The position numbers and the translations under genes are program-made. The notes under the pieces are model-generated. The model saw only the letters and a list, made by a program, of their open reading frames with translations. It had not been told where the DNA came from and searched no databases. A stretch of 64,000 nucleotides of DNA from Lachnospiraceae bacterium MD308 (GTDB lineage: Bacteria > Bacillota > Clostridia > Lachnospirales > Lachnospiraceae), in contig KE159798.1 of the NCBI GenBank assembly GCA_000403475.2, positions 72,960-136,959 on the forward strand, read 5' to 3'. Of the stretch, positions 43,868 through 52,978 are shown one piece after another; within the stretch, counting starts at the first letter, position 1, and each line of letters begins with the position of its first letter.

Positions 43868-43896
43868 TTGGATTTCCGGAGAGCCTTTTGTATAAT
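43868..43896 (+). promoter_or_regulatory. Predicted promoter of the sugar ABC transporter operon
   Basis: TTGGAT (43868-43873), a 17-base spacer and a consensus TATAAT (43891-43896), 45 bases before the binding-protein ATG. The -35 box is imperfect, as expected for an activated promoter. Only 31 bases of pre-IS sequence remain upstream of it. Confidence 0.75.
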
Positions 43897-43941
43897 GTAA
43901 TCATTCCAAACGGATAATAAAGAAAAAGGAGGAAATGTACA

Positions 43942-44946
43942 ATGAGAAAGAAAATTTTGTCAGTATTACTTGCGGCAACTATGATTGCTACGCTTGCGGC
44001 AGGATGCAGCTCCGGCGGTTCCGGCGGCTCTGAAGGAGGAGAAGGCGGCAAAGGCGGCGCGGCAAAGGATATGACCTTTGTAATCGTTCCGAAATGCGTA
44101 CACGCATGGTTTGACGAAGTAAACAAGGGCGCGCAGATTCAGGCGGACGCTCTGTCCGAGCAGCTTGGCGTTGAGGTTAAGATTGATTACCGCGCTCCTA
44201 ACGCGGCGGACGTTGCGGAGCAGAACTCCGTACTTGAGCAGGCGGCGGCTACAAAACCGGCAGGAATTGCACTTGACCCGGTTGACTATGACGGCAGCAA
44301 GGCAGTTATCGAGCAGATTGAAGAGCAGGGCATCCCGGTAGTTCTCTTTGACGCTCCGTCACCGGAAGGCAGCGGGCTTACAAGCTGCGGCAACGACTTC
44401 AAAGAGCAGGCGACGATCGCGGCAGACAGGCTTGCGAAGGAAATCGGCGAAAAAGGAAAAGTTGCGGTTATGCAGGGATTCCCGTCTGCGCCGAACCATG
44501 CGGAGAGATATCAGGCTCACCTAGACGCGCTTAAGAAATATCCGGACATCGAAGTTGTTGACGGCGGTATCGACAATGACAACATCGAGGAGGCTCAGTC
44601 ACAGGCAGCGGCAGTTTTGGCGGCAAACCCGGATCTTAAGGGTTACCTTAACTGCGATGCGTGCGGCTCCGGCATTGCGGCAGCGATTGAAGAGGCTGGA
44701 AAGAAGGGTCAGGTTACGTTCGTATCCATGGACAACCTGATTGAAATTCTTGACTACATTAAGAGCGGCACTATTACGGCTACTTCTTCAACGATTCCTC
44801 AGATGCAGGGCTCCATGGCGGTTCTTATGATGTACCAGAAATACATCGGCATAGAGATTCCGGCTATGGTTGATACCGGCATTGCGGTTATCGACGGAGA
44901 AAACATTGACGAGTGGATTGAGATTGTAGGCGGCGACGCAAAATAA
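43942..44946 (+). CDS. Sugar-binding lipoprotein of a ribose-type ABC transporter
   Basis: A 334-residue periplasmic-binding-protein-like lipoprotein (PF13407 group). The signal peptide ends in the lipobox LAAGC (Cys about 22), followed by a Ser/Gly-rich linker. The mature domain has DMTFVIVPKCVHAWFDEVNKG, VEQIEEQGIPVVLFDAPSP and AVLAANPDLKGYLNCDACGSG. It belongs with the ATPase and permease downstream. Closest folds bind pentoses, hexoses, polyols or related small sugars; the ligand is not identified. Confidence 0.92.
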   Translation: MRKKILSVLLAATMIATLAAGCSSGGSGGSEGGEGGKGGAAKDMTFVIVPKCVHAWFDEVNKGAQIQADALSEQLGVEVKIDYRAPNAADVAEQNSVLEQAAATKPAGIALDPVDYDGSKAVIEQIEEQGIPVVLFDAPSPEGSGLTSCGNDFKEQATIAADRLAKEIGEKGKVAVMQGFPSAPNHAERYQAHLDALKKYPDIEVVDGGIDNDNIEEAQSQAAAVLAANPDLKGYLNCDACGSGIAAAIEEAGKKGQVTFVSMDNLIEILDYIKSGTITATSSTIPQMQGSMAVLMMYQKYIGIEIPAMVDTGIAVIDGENIDEWIEIVGGDAK

Positions 44947-44974
44947 TCTTGAGGCTTAAAATTTTAAAATGATT

Positions 44975-45024
44975 AAAAGCGGGGGCTTGTAACCAGTTAA
45001 GGAGTTGCTCGCCCCTGCTTTTTT
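44975..45024 (+). terminator. Partial terminator between the binding-protein and ATPase genes
   Basis: AAAAGCGGGGGC (44975-44986) pairs with GCCCCTGCTTTT (45011-45022), one G-T pair, 24-base loop, then TT. Such a hairpin just after a binding-protein gene typically lowers read-through, so that the binding protein exceeds ATPase and permease. Confidence 0.8.
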
Positions 45025-45039
45025 AAAAGGAGCATGTCT

Positions 45040-46521
45040 ATGAAAGTATTAGAGGCGCATAATATTACAAAATTGTTTCCGGGCGTGGTGGCGCTTGATT
45101 CGGTAGACGTAGCCTTTGAACCCGGGGAAATCCACTGTGTGATCGGTGAGAACGGGGCGGGGAAGAGCACGCTGATCAAATGCCTGACAGGTGTCTATGA
45201 CCCGGAAGAAGGAGAGGTTCTGATAGGCGGGGAGGATGCCATGAAAAATAAGGCGCTGTTCGGCAAAGTTGCCTATGTGCCCCAGGAAATTGACCTCTTC
45301 GGATATATGTCTGTAGCGGAAAATTTGTTTCTCCCATATGAAAAGTCAGGAATCAAAGGAATCGTAAACCAGAAAGAACTTGAGAAGAAAGCGGCGCCGG
45401 TTCTTGAGAAATTCAGGATTCCGGTAGCGCCGGACGCACTGGTAAAGGATATATCGGTGTCTTCCCAGCAGCTCCTTCAGATTGCGAGAGCCTGCGTGCA
45501 CGAGGATTTTGAAGTGCTTATGCTGGATGAGCCGACTACAAGCCTGACTACAAGCGATACGGAAATTTTATTTGACATTGTAAAAGATATTAAAAAGGAA
45601 AATAAGGCGATTATCTTCATCTCCCACAAGCTGGAAGAAATCTTTGCCCTTGGGGATGTGATCACGGTATTCCGGAACGGAAAAAAAGTTGCGGGAGACG
45701 TGATAAGCAACGTGGATATCCCCTGGGTCATCAGGCAGATGACAGGAAAGGAGCTTGACCAGACTCAGGTATACTGCTCTGGAAAGGTGTCTGACAAGGT
45801 GCTTTTAGAGGTAAACAATCTCACGGGAGAAAAATTCACCGACATAAGCTTTACGCTGAAAAAAGGGGAGATCTTAGGGTTCTCCGGTCTGGTAGGCGCG
45901 GGAAGGAGCGAGCTGATGCAGGCGATTTTCGGCTATCTTCCGGTATATTCCGGCACGGTAAAGCTTGACGGGGAAGACTGGAAACTTGGGGATACCAACT
46001 ATTCCGTAAACCATGGGTTCATCTATCTGCCGGAGGAGCGCAAAAAGCAGGGCATCCTTCCTGTGCTTTCCATCCGGGAAAATATCTCTGTCTCCACCCT
46101 CGATACGCTAAAGAGCGGAATCAGCATTTCGCGGAGGAAAGAAGACGAGCTTGCCCAGGACGTGATTGATACATATGATGTAAAAACGCCGGACGCGGAC
46201 AAGGCGATTCAGTTCTTAAGCGGCGGAAACCAGCAGAAGGTCATCATCGGGCGGGCTATGAAGTGCAGCCCGAAGGTGCTTGTGTTTGACGAGCCGACAA
46301 AGGGCATCGACGTAGGGACTAAGGCGGAAATCTACAGGCTCATGAAGGAGCTGGCAGAGGAAAAGGGCATCGGCATCATCCTGATTTCCTCGGAGATGGA
46401 TGAGGTTAAGAAGTGTTCCAACAGAATTATTGCATTGTACGAAGGCAGGCAGGCCGGGGAGTATGATGCGGCGGCAGATAAGGACACGCTTCTCAGTGCA
46501 ATTATCGGCGTGAATTCATAA
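45040..46521 (+). CDS. Sugar ABC transporter ATPase, two fused domains (RbsA/MglA type)
   Basis: A 493-residue cytoplasmic ATPase. Domain 1: VIGENGAGKSTLIKCLTG Walker A, SVSSQQLLQIARA signature region and VLMLDEPTTSL Walker B. Domain 2 has the altered P-loop region GFSGLVGAGRSELMQ, signature FLSGGNQQKVIIGRA and VLVFDEPTKGID. This fused layout with a weaker second P-loop is normal for the family, in contrast to the far more degraded protein at 40729. I chose the second ATG (45040), 7 bases after AAGGAG; the first ATG is too close to it. Confidence 0.94.
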   Translation: MKVLEAHNITKLFPGVVALDSVDVAFEPGEIHCVIGENGAGKSTLIKCLTGVYDPEEGEVLIGGEDAMKNKALFGKVAYVPQEIDLFGYMSVAENLFLPYEKSGIKGIVNQKELEKKAAPVLEKFRIPVAPDALVKDISVSSQQLLQIARACVHEDFEVLMLDEPTTSLTTSDTEILFDIVKDIKKENKAIIFISHKLEEIFALGDVITVFRNGKKVAGDVISNVDIPWVIRQMTGKELDQTQVYCSGKVSDKVLLEVNNLTGEKFTDISFTLKKGEILGFSGLVGAGRSELMQAIFGYLPVYSGTVKLDGEDWKLGDTNYSVNHGFIYLPEERKKQGILPVLSIRENISVSTLDTLKSGISISRRKEDELAQDVIDTYDVKTPDADKAIQFLSGGNQQKVIIGRAMKCSPKVLVFDEPTKGIDVGTKAEIYRLMKELAEEKGIGIILISSEMDEVKKCSNRIIALYEGRQAGEYDAAADKDTLLSAIIGVNS

Positions 46522-46541
46522 ATGAAGAGGAGTTGTTTGTT

Positions 46542-47543
46542 ATGGGTAAAGATAATGTAAAAGCAAACAATGCATTGGTCAATGCATTGAAAAAAAGTAA
46601 TATGACCGCAATCGGGGCGGTGCTTGTGCTGATGATTGTCATCGCCAGCGTGGCGTCTCCGTACTTTCTTGACATCTATAATCTGCAGGCGCTGATCCGC
46701 GACCTTGCTTTTATCGGCATGATCGGCATCGCCCAGTCGCTGCTCCTTCTCATTGGAGAGCTTGATTTGTCTGTGGGAAAGATTGCCTCCCTGTGCGGCA
46801 TCCTTTCCGGCATCATGATGGTAAATAAGGGGTGGAACCCGTGGCTTTCCGTGCTGCTGGGGCTGGCTCTCGGGCTTATCTTCGGCTGCATCAACGGCCT
46901 GATCATCACCCAGCTGCGCTTGAATTCCATGGTTGCCACCATCGGAATGCAGGGTGTGTACGGAGGAATTAACTTAGTGCTTACGAAAGGAAAGGCTATC
47001 ACGGGTGTTCCGGAGGACATCTATTTTCTCGGCAAGGGAAATGTAGGGCCGGTTCCGACGCCTTTTATCTTCTGCATCATCGTGCTGATACTTGTGCTTT
47101 TCATGGTAAAGAAGACGAAAACCGGGCGTTACATTTACGCCATCGGCAACAGCCGCGAGGCGGCGAAGATTCTTGGAATCAAGGTAAATAAGATCCGCAT
47201 TATGATCTATTCTTTAGTAGGGCTTATCTCTTCCCTGGCCGGTCTTTTGTATGTTGCAAGGCTTGGCTCCGCCCAGACGGCGGTCGGCGAGAACTGGCCG
47301 ATGAACTCCATCGCATCTTCCGTAATCGGCGGCGTGTCTCTTACGGGAGGAATCGGAAATCCTGCGGGCGCCCTTATCGGAGCGGCGATTATCAGCATCA
47401 TCCAGAACATGATCGTGCTGTTTGGCGTAAATGTGTACTGGCAGTCGGCGGTATCCGGCGTGGTAGTTGTTATCGCGATTTCCTTCAGCTCGATTTCCGA
47501 GATCATGCGCGAGAGGAAACAGCGGAAGATTAAACTTAGCTAA
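46542..47543 (+). CDS. Sugar ABC transporter permease (RbsC type)
   Basis: A 333-residue membrane protein with about nine to ten segments. The EAA-like region is YAIGNSREAAKILGIKVNKI and the C-terminal segment is SIASSVIGGVSLTGGIGNPAGALIGA, both typical of BPD_transp_2 permeases. The ATG at 46542 follows GAAGAGGAGTTG; a TTG start 9 bases earlier is less likely. It completes the transporter and would be the membrane partner of either ATPase. Confidence 0.94.
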   Translation: MGKDNVKANNALVNALKKSNMTAIGAVLVLMIVIASVASPYFLDIYNLQALIRDLAFIGMIGIAQSLLLLIGELDLSVGKIASLCGILSGIMMVNKGWNPWLSVLLGLALGLIFGCINGLIITQLRLNSMVATIGMQGVYGGINLVLTKGKAITGVPEDIYFLGKGNVGPVPTPFIFCIIVLILVLFMVKKTKTGRYIYAIGNSREAAKILGIKVNKIRIMIYSLVGLISSLAGLLYVARLGSAQTAVGENWPMNSIASSVIGGVSLTGGIGNPAGALIGAAIISIIQNMIVLFGVNVYWQSAVSGVVVVIAISFSSISEIMRERKQRKIKLS

Positions 47544-47566
47544 GTATAAATAAAGGAGGATGACTT

Positions 47567-48451
47567 ATGGTATTGGGATTAAACCTTTCCTTTGCGGTCA
47601 AGCGCTGGATGAAACCGGCGCAGCTGGCGGCTATGTGCAGAAATGATTTCGGCGTGGAGCATGTGCAGTTTACCTGGGATCTTATCGACCCCTGGTGGCC
47701 GGAAGAATTAAGGGATGTAATGGTTGCTGACTATAGAGAGGCATTTGAAAAAGAAGGAGTAAAGATAGACGCTACTTTCGGAGGGCTTGCATCCTACTCT
47801 TTCGCGCATTTCCTTGCTCCGGCGAAGGAGCAGCGGGAGGCAGCGTTTCTCTTCTTTAAGAGAGCCATTGATATGACGGTCCTCATGGGCGCTAAAGTCT
47901 TAGGCTCTCCGGTGGGCGGCATGAACTATGACGATGCCAGAGACCAGGGAAAGCGGGAGGAGCTTTATCAGGAGATGCTTGAGTACCTGCAAAGACTTGC
48001 GGCTTACGGAAAGGAAAAAGGGCTTGAGGAGATACATATCGAGGCCACGCCTCTTATTACGGAGTTCCCCCACAGTCCTTCTGTATGTGTCAAGATGATG
48101 AAAGACTTAGAAGGCACGGATATTCCCATCAGGCTTTTGGTGGACTGGGGACATGCGCTGTTCAGGCCGCTTTTGAAGGATGAGGCGGACATTGAGCTGT
48201 GGTTTCACGAGTGCGCGCCCTACATCGGCTCTATCCATCTGCAGCAGACAGACGGGGAGTGGGACCGGCACTGGGATTTTACAAAGGAAGGCATCGTGAC
48301 GCCAAAGCTTATAAAGCGCGCCACGAAAAATGCAGGGCTTGAAGACATCGTGCAGTATCTTGAGGTAGTTACCATCTTTGAGGACGACGACGATGCGGTG
48401 TATGACGGCATGAAAAAAACAATGGATTATCTTCACAGAGAGTTGGATTAG
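47567..48451 (+). CDS. Sugar-phosphate isomerase/epimerase, TIM barrel (possible erythrulose-phosphate epimerase)
   Basis: A 294-residue AP-endonuclease-2-like TIM barrel. Likely metal ligands are E159 (IHIEATPL), D193 and H196 (LVDWGHAL), H224 (SIHLQQTDG) and E266 (QYLEVVTIFE). The start GLNLSFAVKRWMKPAQLA and the QFTWDLIDPWWPEEL motif recall EryH/LerI-type tetrulose-phosphate 3-epimerases, from memory and not by search. It is in one operon with a SIS isomerase and a DhaK-DhaL kinase, which supports a short-sugar pathway. Confidence 0.82.
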   Translation: MVLGLNLSFAVKRWMKPAQLAAMCRNDFGVEHVQFTWDLIDPWWPEELRDVMVADYREAFEKEGVKIDATFGGLASYSFAHFLAPAKEQREAAFLFFKRAIDMTVLMGAKVLGSPVGGMNYDDARDQGKREELYQEMLEYLQRLAAYGKEKGLEEIHIEATPLITEFPHSPSVCVKMMKDLEGTDIPIRLLVDWGHALFRPLLKDEADIELWFHECAPYIGSIHLQQTDGEWDRHWDFTKEGIVTPKLIKRATKNAGLEDIVQYLEVVTIFEDDDDAVYDGMKKTMDYLHRELD

Positions 48452-48464
48452 GGGGCGTCTTGGC

Positions 48465-49028
48465 ATGGAATATAGAGAGATGTATGAGAAAATCTTAGAC
48501 GAGCACCGCAAAGTCTATGAGCGGTTAGACCAGGAGGGGATGCGTGAATTTATCGAAGAGATAAAGGCTCATGAGCGCATCTTTCTAATCGGCGTAGGAC
48601 GGGAAGGGATGGCCACCAGAGCATTTGCTATGAGGCTGATGCATATGGGAAAGGAAATCCACTGGATCTGGGATGACACTACTCCGTCCATAGGAGAGGG
48701 CGACCTTGTGATCGCCACTCTGGGAGACGGAAATATCGGCCATATCAATTATATCTGCGAACGGGCGAAAGAGGCGGGGGGAATGATTTATGTGGTGACC
48801 GGCTCGCCCAGCGGAAATACGGCGAGAAACGTAGCGGATAAGGTGTTTTTTGTGCCGGCTGCGGTTTACAGAGGAACAGACGACGTTGTTCCGTCCTTCC
48901 AGCCCATGGGGAACCTGTTTGAGCAGTGCCTTCTGATTACCTTTGACATGATTGTCATGACACTGGTTGAAGAGACACCGGGGCTTAGTTTTGAGAAAAT
49001 GTCAAAGAGGCATAGAAATGTGGAGTAA
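48465..49028 (+). CDS. SIS-domain sugar-phosphate isomerase (HxlB-like)
   Basis: A 187-residue single SIS-domain protein of 6-phospho-3-hexuloisomerase size. Motifs are RIFLIGVGREGMATRAFAM, the Ser/Thr-rich VVTGSPSGNTARN loop and the C-terminal TPGLSFEKMSKRHRNVE, typical of HxlB. A partner hexulose-6-phosphate synthase (HxlA) is absent, so the substrate is more likely the ketose phosphate formed by the neighbouring kinase and epimerase. Ribosome site is GGGGGCG, weaker than its neighbours. Confidence 0.85.
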   Translation: MEYREMYEKILDEHRKVYERLDQEGMREFIEEIKAHERIFLIGVGREGMATRAFAMRLMHMGKEIHWIWDDTTPSIGEGDLVIATLGDGNIGHINYICERAKEAGGMIYVVTGSPSGNTARNVADKVFFVPAAVYRGTDDVVPSFQPMGNLFEQCLLITFDMIVMTLVEETPGLSFEKMSKRHRNVE

Positions 49029-49043
49029 GGAGGCAGACTTGAG

Positions 49044-50789
49044 ATGAAAAAAATATTAAACGCTGATGTGTCAAATGTTGTGGAAGAGATGCTTGCGGGA
49101 TATCTCTCTGCATATAAGAAATATTATAAGAAAATTGGTGATTACAATGCTTTCAAATACCGCGGGAGCAGGAAAGACAAAGTCGCTCTTGTGATCGGCG
49201 GTGGCAGCGGGCACGAACCGCTGTTTTCCGGCTACTGCGGGGCGGGCCTTGCGGATGCGGTTGCCTGCGGCAATATCTGCGCGTCTCCTAACCCGGAGCT
49301 TATCTATGAGACGGCGAAGGCGGTAGACCAGGGGAAGGGAGTGCTTTTCATCTACGGGTGCTACGCCGGGGATAACTTAAATTTCGATATGGCGGAGGAG
49401 CTCTGCCAGGCGGACGGCATTAAGACGGCTCATGTGCGGGTATGGGATGATTTCGCGTCTGCGCCGAAGGAGCGGTACTATGACCGCCGGGGAATCGCCG
49501 GGGATGTGTTTGTGATTAAGGTGGCGGGAGCGGCATGCGACGCAGGGCTCCCCTTTGACGAAGTCGTAAGGATTGCAGAGAAAGCAAGGGATAATATCAA
49601 CACGATCGGACTTGCCACATTTCCGGGAACGCTGCCGGGCAATGACAAGCCTACCTTTGAGCTTGCGGATGATGAGATGGAGTTCGGCATGGGCCTTCAC
49701 GGCGAGCCGGGAATCGAGCGGACAAAGATGATGCCCGCAGACGACATGGTTGACCGGATGTATCGGGAGATTAAGACGGAGATGGGATTTAAAGAGGGGG
49801 ATAAGCTGGCGGTGCTTGTAAACGGCCTTGGCTCTACTCCGCTCTTAGAGTTAAATATCGTCTACTATGACCTTCATAAGCGTTTTGCGAAAGACGGCCT
49901 TATCATCCATGACGCGGAGATCAAGACATACTGCACCTGTATGGAGATGGGAGGATTTTCCATCACCATCTTAAAGCTTGATGATGAGCTGATTGAATAT
50001 CTGGACGCGCCTTGTTATTCTCCGTACTACGCAAAAGGAGAGCTTACCGGGGCAGCCTGCCGGGCAGAAGATACGGTGGAGGAAGAAGAGCCGGAGTTCG
50101 ATGAGAACGATGTAGAAGAGGCGGACATCGTAAGGAGCAAAGCCGGTGTTCTTACAGAGCTTAGCGCTGAGGATGCAAGAAATATGCTGATCTATATCGC
50201 GGACAAGATTATCGGGAAGAAACCGTATCTCACGGAAGTGGACAGCGTGATCGGCGACGGCGACCACGGTATCGGGATGGCCGGCGGCATGCAGAAGGCG
50301 AAGAAGAAACTGCTGAAGATGCAGGGCGAGGCAAACGCCTACAAGCTGTTTGAGACGGCAGGGCAGGCAATGCTGATGTCCATGGGCGGCGCCTCCGGCG
50401 TGATCTTCGGCAGCCTCTACCTAGCGGGAGCTAAGGGAATGGATGGGAAGGAGGCGCTTGATGCGGCGGACTTAGCGGCCATGGAGAGAAAGAGCCTTGC
50501 GGCAATTCAGGAACGCGGGAAGGCAGAAGTAGGCGATAAGACCATGGTTGACGCGCTGGCTCCGGCAGTTGACGCTCTTGAGGCGAACAAGGACAAAGGG
50601 CTTTTGGAGATGCTTAAAGCGGCGGAAGAGGCGGCAAGGGTCGGCATGGAAAATACGAAGAAATATGTAGCCAGATTCGGACGTGCGAAATCACTGATGG
50701 AGAGAGCAATCGGGCATCAGGATGCGGGGGCGACTTCGGTGTATCTGATCATTCAGGGGATGCGGGAGTTTGTTGAGGATAAGATGTAA
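49044..50789 (+). CDS. Dihydroxyacetone-kinase-family kinase, DhaK-DhaL fusion
   Basis: A 581-residue ATP-dependent kinase. The DhaK half (1-~335) has IGGGSGHEPL (51-60), GDNLNFDMA, and GMGLHGEPGIER with H219 as the likely covalent substrate-binding His. An acidic linker (about 345-365, EEEEPEFDENDVEEADIV) joins to the DhaL half (~370-581) with VIGDGDHGIGMAGGMQ, the ADP/Mg site, and GQAMLMSMGGASG. DHA kinases of this fused type also act on erythrulose (LerK/DerK). Its neighbours suggest a tetrulose or other ketose rather than plain DHA. Confidence 0.9.
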   Translation: MKKILNADVSNVVEEMLAGYLSAYKKYYKKIGDYNAFKYRGSRKDKVALVIGGGSGHEPLFSGYCGAGLADAVACGNICASPNPELIYETAKAVDQGKGVLFIYGCYAGDNLNFDMAEELCQADGIKTAHVRVWDDFASAPKERYYDRRGIAGDVFVIKVAGAACDAGLPFDEVVRIAEKARDNINTIGLATFPGTLPGNDKPTFELADDEMEFGMGLHGEPGIERTKMMPADDMVDRMYREIKTEMGFKEGDKLAVLVNGLGSTPLLELNIVYYDLHKRFAKDGLIIHDAEIKTYCTCMEMGGFSITILKLDDELIEYLDAPCYSPYYAKGELTGAACRAEDTVEEEEPEFDENDVEEADIVRSKAGVLTELSAEDARNMLIYIADKIIGKKPYLTEVDSVIGDGDHGIGMAGGMQKAKKKLLKMQGEANAYKLFETAGQAMLMSMGGASGVIFGSLYLAGAKGMDGKEALDAADLAAMERKSLAAIQERGKAEVGDKTMVDALAPAVDALEANKDKGLLEMLKAAEEAARVGMENTKKYVARFGRAKSLMERAIGHQDAGATSVYLIIQGMREFVEDKM

Positions 50790-50825
50790 TTTGTTTTGCT
50801 AAGATGAGTGTAGGAGGATTTTGAT

Positions 50826-51833
50826 ATGGATAGGAGCAGGAAGGTTAGATGGGGGATTTTGGGGTGCGCCCAGATTGCGAGGGTGCGGACGGTTCCGGGT
50901 CTTCTTAAGGCGGCGAACGGGGAGCTTTATGCGGTGGCCAGCAGGGGGCTTTCCAAGGCGGAGGAGTTTAAGGAGATGTTTGGGGCGAAGGCGGCTTATG
51001 GGAGTTACGAGGAGCTTTTGGCGGATGACAATGTGGAGGCGGTTTATATTCCTCTTCCTAATTCCATGCATCTTCAGTGGGTGGAGCGGGCTGCGAAGGC
51101 CGGAAAGCATATTTTATGCGAGAAACCGCTTGCTCTGAATGAGGAGCAGGCCAGGGAGATGTTTGCGGTGTGCGAGGAGAATCATGTACTTTTGATGGAG
51201 GCATTTGCGTTCCGCCATGCGCCTCTTGTGCAGAAAGTAAAAGAGCTGATAGGCGAGGGAGCTGTAGGGAAGGTAAAATATTTGGAGTCCCACCTTACAG
51301 ACCTGCTTACGGACATGGGCAACATCCGGATGAATAAGGAGCTTGGCGGCGGTGCGTTTTATGACATGGCATGTTACAATATCAGCACCATCAGCTATCT
51401 GCTTGACGGGAAAGAGCCGGTATGCGTGAAGGCGTTTGCCGAGATGGATGAAGAGTACGGCGTGGATGTAAGCAATACCGCACTGTTCAAATACGAGGAC
51501 GGAGTGCAGGCAGTGAGCTATTCTTCCCTCAATTCTTATGCGAGGGGATATTATGCAGTTGTGGGGGAGAAAGGGCGGATTGAGGTGCCGTGCAACTTTA
51601 ACTGCCGGAATATCTGCAAGTTTACGCTGGTGACGGACGGGCGTGTAGATAACGTGGAGGTTCTTGACGAGAAGAAGACGGAGTATACGGTAATGTGCCC
51701 AGATAACTATATGCTGGAGATTGAACAATTTGGAAGGTGCATTTTGGACGGGGAGAGACCGTATGTGTCCAGGGAAGAGACGCTGTTAAATGCAAGGATT
51801 TTAGACAGGGCATTTAGAGCGGCGGAAGAGTAG
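50826..51833 (+). CDS. Gfo/Idh/MocA-family NAD(P)-dependent oxidoreductase
   Basis: A 335-residue enzyme. N-terminal Rossmann fold GILGCAQIARVRTVPGLLKAA (quoted in part). The conserved catalytic EKPLALNEEQAREMF follows. The C-terminal alpha/beta domain has SHLTDLLTDMGNIRMNKELGGGAF. It oxidises a sugar or polyol; the exact substrate is unknown. It closes the + strand operon that starts with the binding protein and is followed by a terminator. Confidence 0.9.
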   Translation: MDRSRKVRWGILGCAQIARVRTVPGLLKAANGELYAVASRGLSKAEEFKEMFGAKAAYGSYEELLADDNVEAVYIPLPNSMHLQWVERAAKAGKHILCEKPLALNEEQAREMFAVCEENHVLLMEAFAFRHAPLVQKVKELIGEGAVGKVKYLESHLTDLLTDMGNIRMNKELGGGAFYDMACYNISTISYLLDGKEPVCVKAFAEMDEEYGVDVSNTALFKYEDGVQAVSYSSLNSYARGYYAVVGEKGRIEVPCNFNCRNICKFTLVTDGRVDNVEVLDEKKTEYTVMCPDNYMLEIEQFGRCILDGERPYVSREETLLNARILDRAFRAAEE

Positions 51834-51840
51834 GAGTATT

Positions 51841-51869
51841 CGGGGCTGTGCTTTTGGACAGCCCCGTTT
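51841..51869 (+). terminator. Intrinsic terminator of the ABC/kinase/oxidoreductase operon
   Basis: CGGGGCTGT (51841-51849) pairs with ACAGCCCCG (51858-51866), 8-base loop, then TTTC. Confidence 0.88.
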
Positions 51870-52091
51870 CAAATTCCGGAAAAAAATAAAAATTAAATTT
51901 CAAAAATATCTCTTGCACAAACTTTCATGCATGTGTTACACTCATTTAACAAACAGGAAAAGCGTTCTGCTGATCCGAAGATATTTCACGATGAAAGTCT
52001 TTTTATCTTACCGCTCCGCTTTCGGGGCAGTTATCCAAAGCAACTGTTTAAAGATTATGCCATGGGTATATTTACAAGGAGGAATTTGCGT

Positions 52092-52930
52092 ATGACAAAC
52101 AAATTACAGGAGTATTTTCCAATGATTCAGACAAGGGAATCTATTATGGAACAGATTGAGGCAGACAGGCATTTGAAATCAATGTTTGAACAATGGGGTG
52201 AAAATCACCGGCAGGAGTTCTTGGATTTCTGCACCGGGGTTCGCGGAGCGCATGTTATTCCGCCGACTTGCTGCTCCGGCAGTATAAGAGAGTCCGCAGC
52301 AAACGGAAGAAGAAATTTGTCTATAAAGATATCAAGGAAGTCTACACAATCGTCTTATTTGAGCAGAGTACATCGGCATTCCATCAGTTTCCAGATACAT
52401 ATCTCCACTATTTTGAACAGAAATCCAATACCGGGATAGAGATAAACCTCCTCCAGAAATATCTGTTCGTGCCACTTGACATCTTCCGGGAAATCCAGCA
52501 AAATAAACATATCAGGATAGAGAATCGGCTGGAGGCATGGCTGGCGTTTCTGAGTATGGATGAGCCGGAGGCGGTCATTTCCGTCATAGAAAAATATTCA
52601 GACTTCAAAGCCATGTACGGGCAGATTTATGAGATCTGCCAGAATATAGAAGAGGTGATGGGTATGTTTTCAAAGGAGCTGCGTGAGCTGGACCGGAATA
52701 CGGTGCAGTTGATGATTGACGAGATGCAGGAGGAGCTGAACCAGGTAAAACGTAAGGTGGAAGAGGAAAAGCAGAAGGCAGAGGAGGAAAAGTGTAAGGC
52801 AGAGAAGGAAAAGCGTAAGGCGGAGGAGAAAGACTACGAACTGGAACAGGAAAGAAAAGAATTGGAGAAAACCAGGAAGGCGTATGAAAAAGCGCTGGAG
52901 CGGATTGCAAAGCTGGAAAAGCTGTCATAA
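52092..52930 (+). pseudogene. Rpn-family recombination-promoting nuclease with catalytic core deleted
   Basis: It begins normally at ATG 52092 (TNKLQEYFPMIQTRESIMEQIE, quoted in part) up to FLDFCTGVRG near 52240. It then jumps to the middle of the family in another frame: RSACYSADLLLRQYKRVRS starts around 52246. The part lost should hold the PD-(D/E)XK residues. The rest is intact in the new frame (EVYTIVLFEQSTSAFHQFPD, LDIFREIQQNKH) and ends in a coiled coil rich in Glu/Lys (from ~52740 to the stop). Strong ribosome site AAGGAGGAATTTGCGT. It is no longer a functional nuclease. Confidence 0.85.
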
Positions 52931-52978
52931 GAAACAGAGGCGGATATCGGTATCGCGTCAACAGGAGGGTTCTTTATT

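Noticed and set aside
45040-46521. Calling the transporter ATPase degenerate like the 40729 protein
   Set aside because: Its first P-loop, both Walker B motifs and the second LSGG are intact; the weaker second P-loop is normal in RbsA-type proteins.
48465-49028. A ribulose-monophosphate pathway (HxlA/HxlB) for formaldehyde
   Set aside because: No hexulose-6-phosphate synthase gene is nearby; only the SIS-type partner is present.
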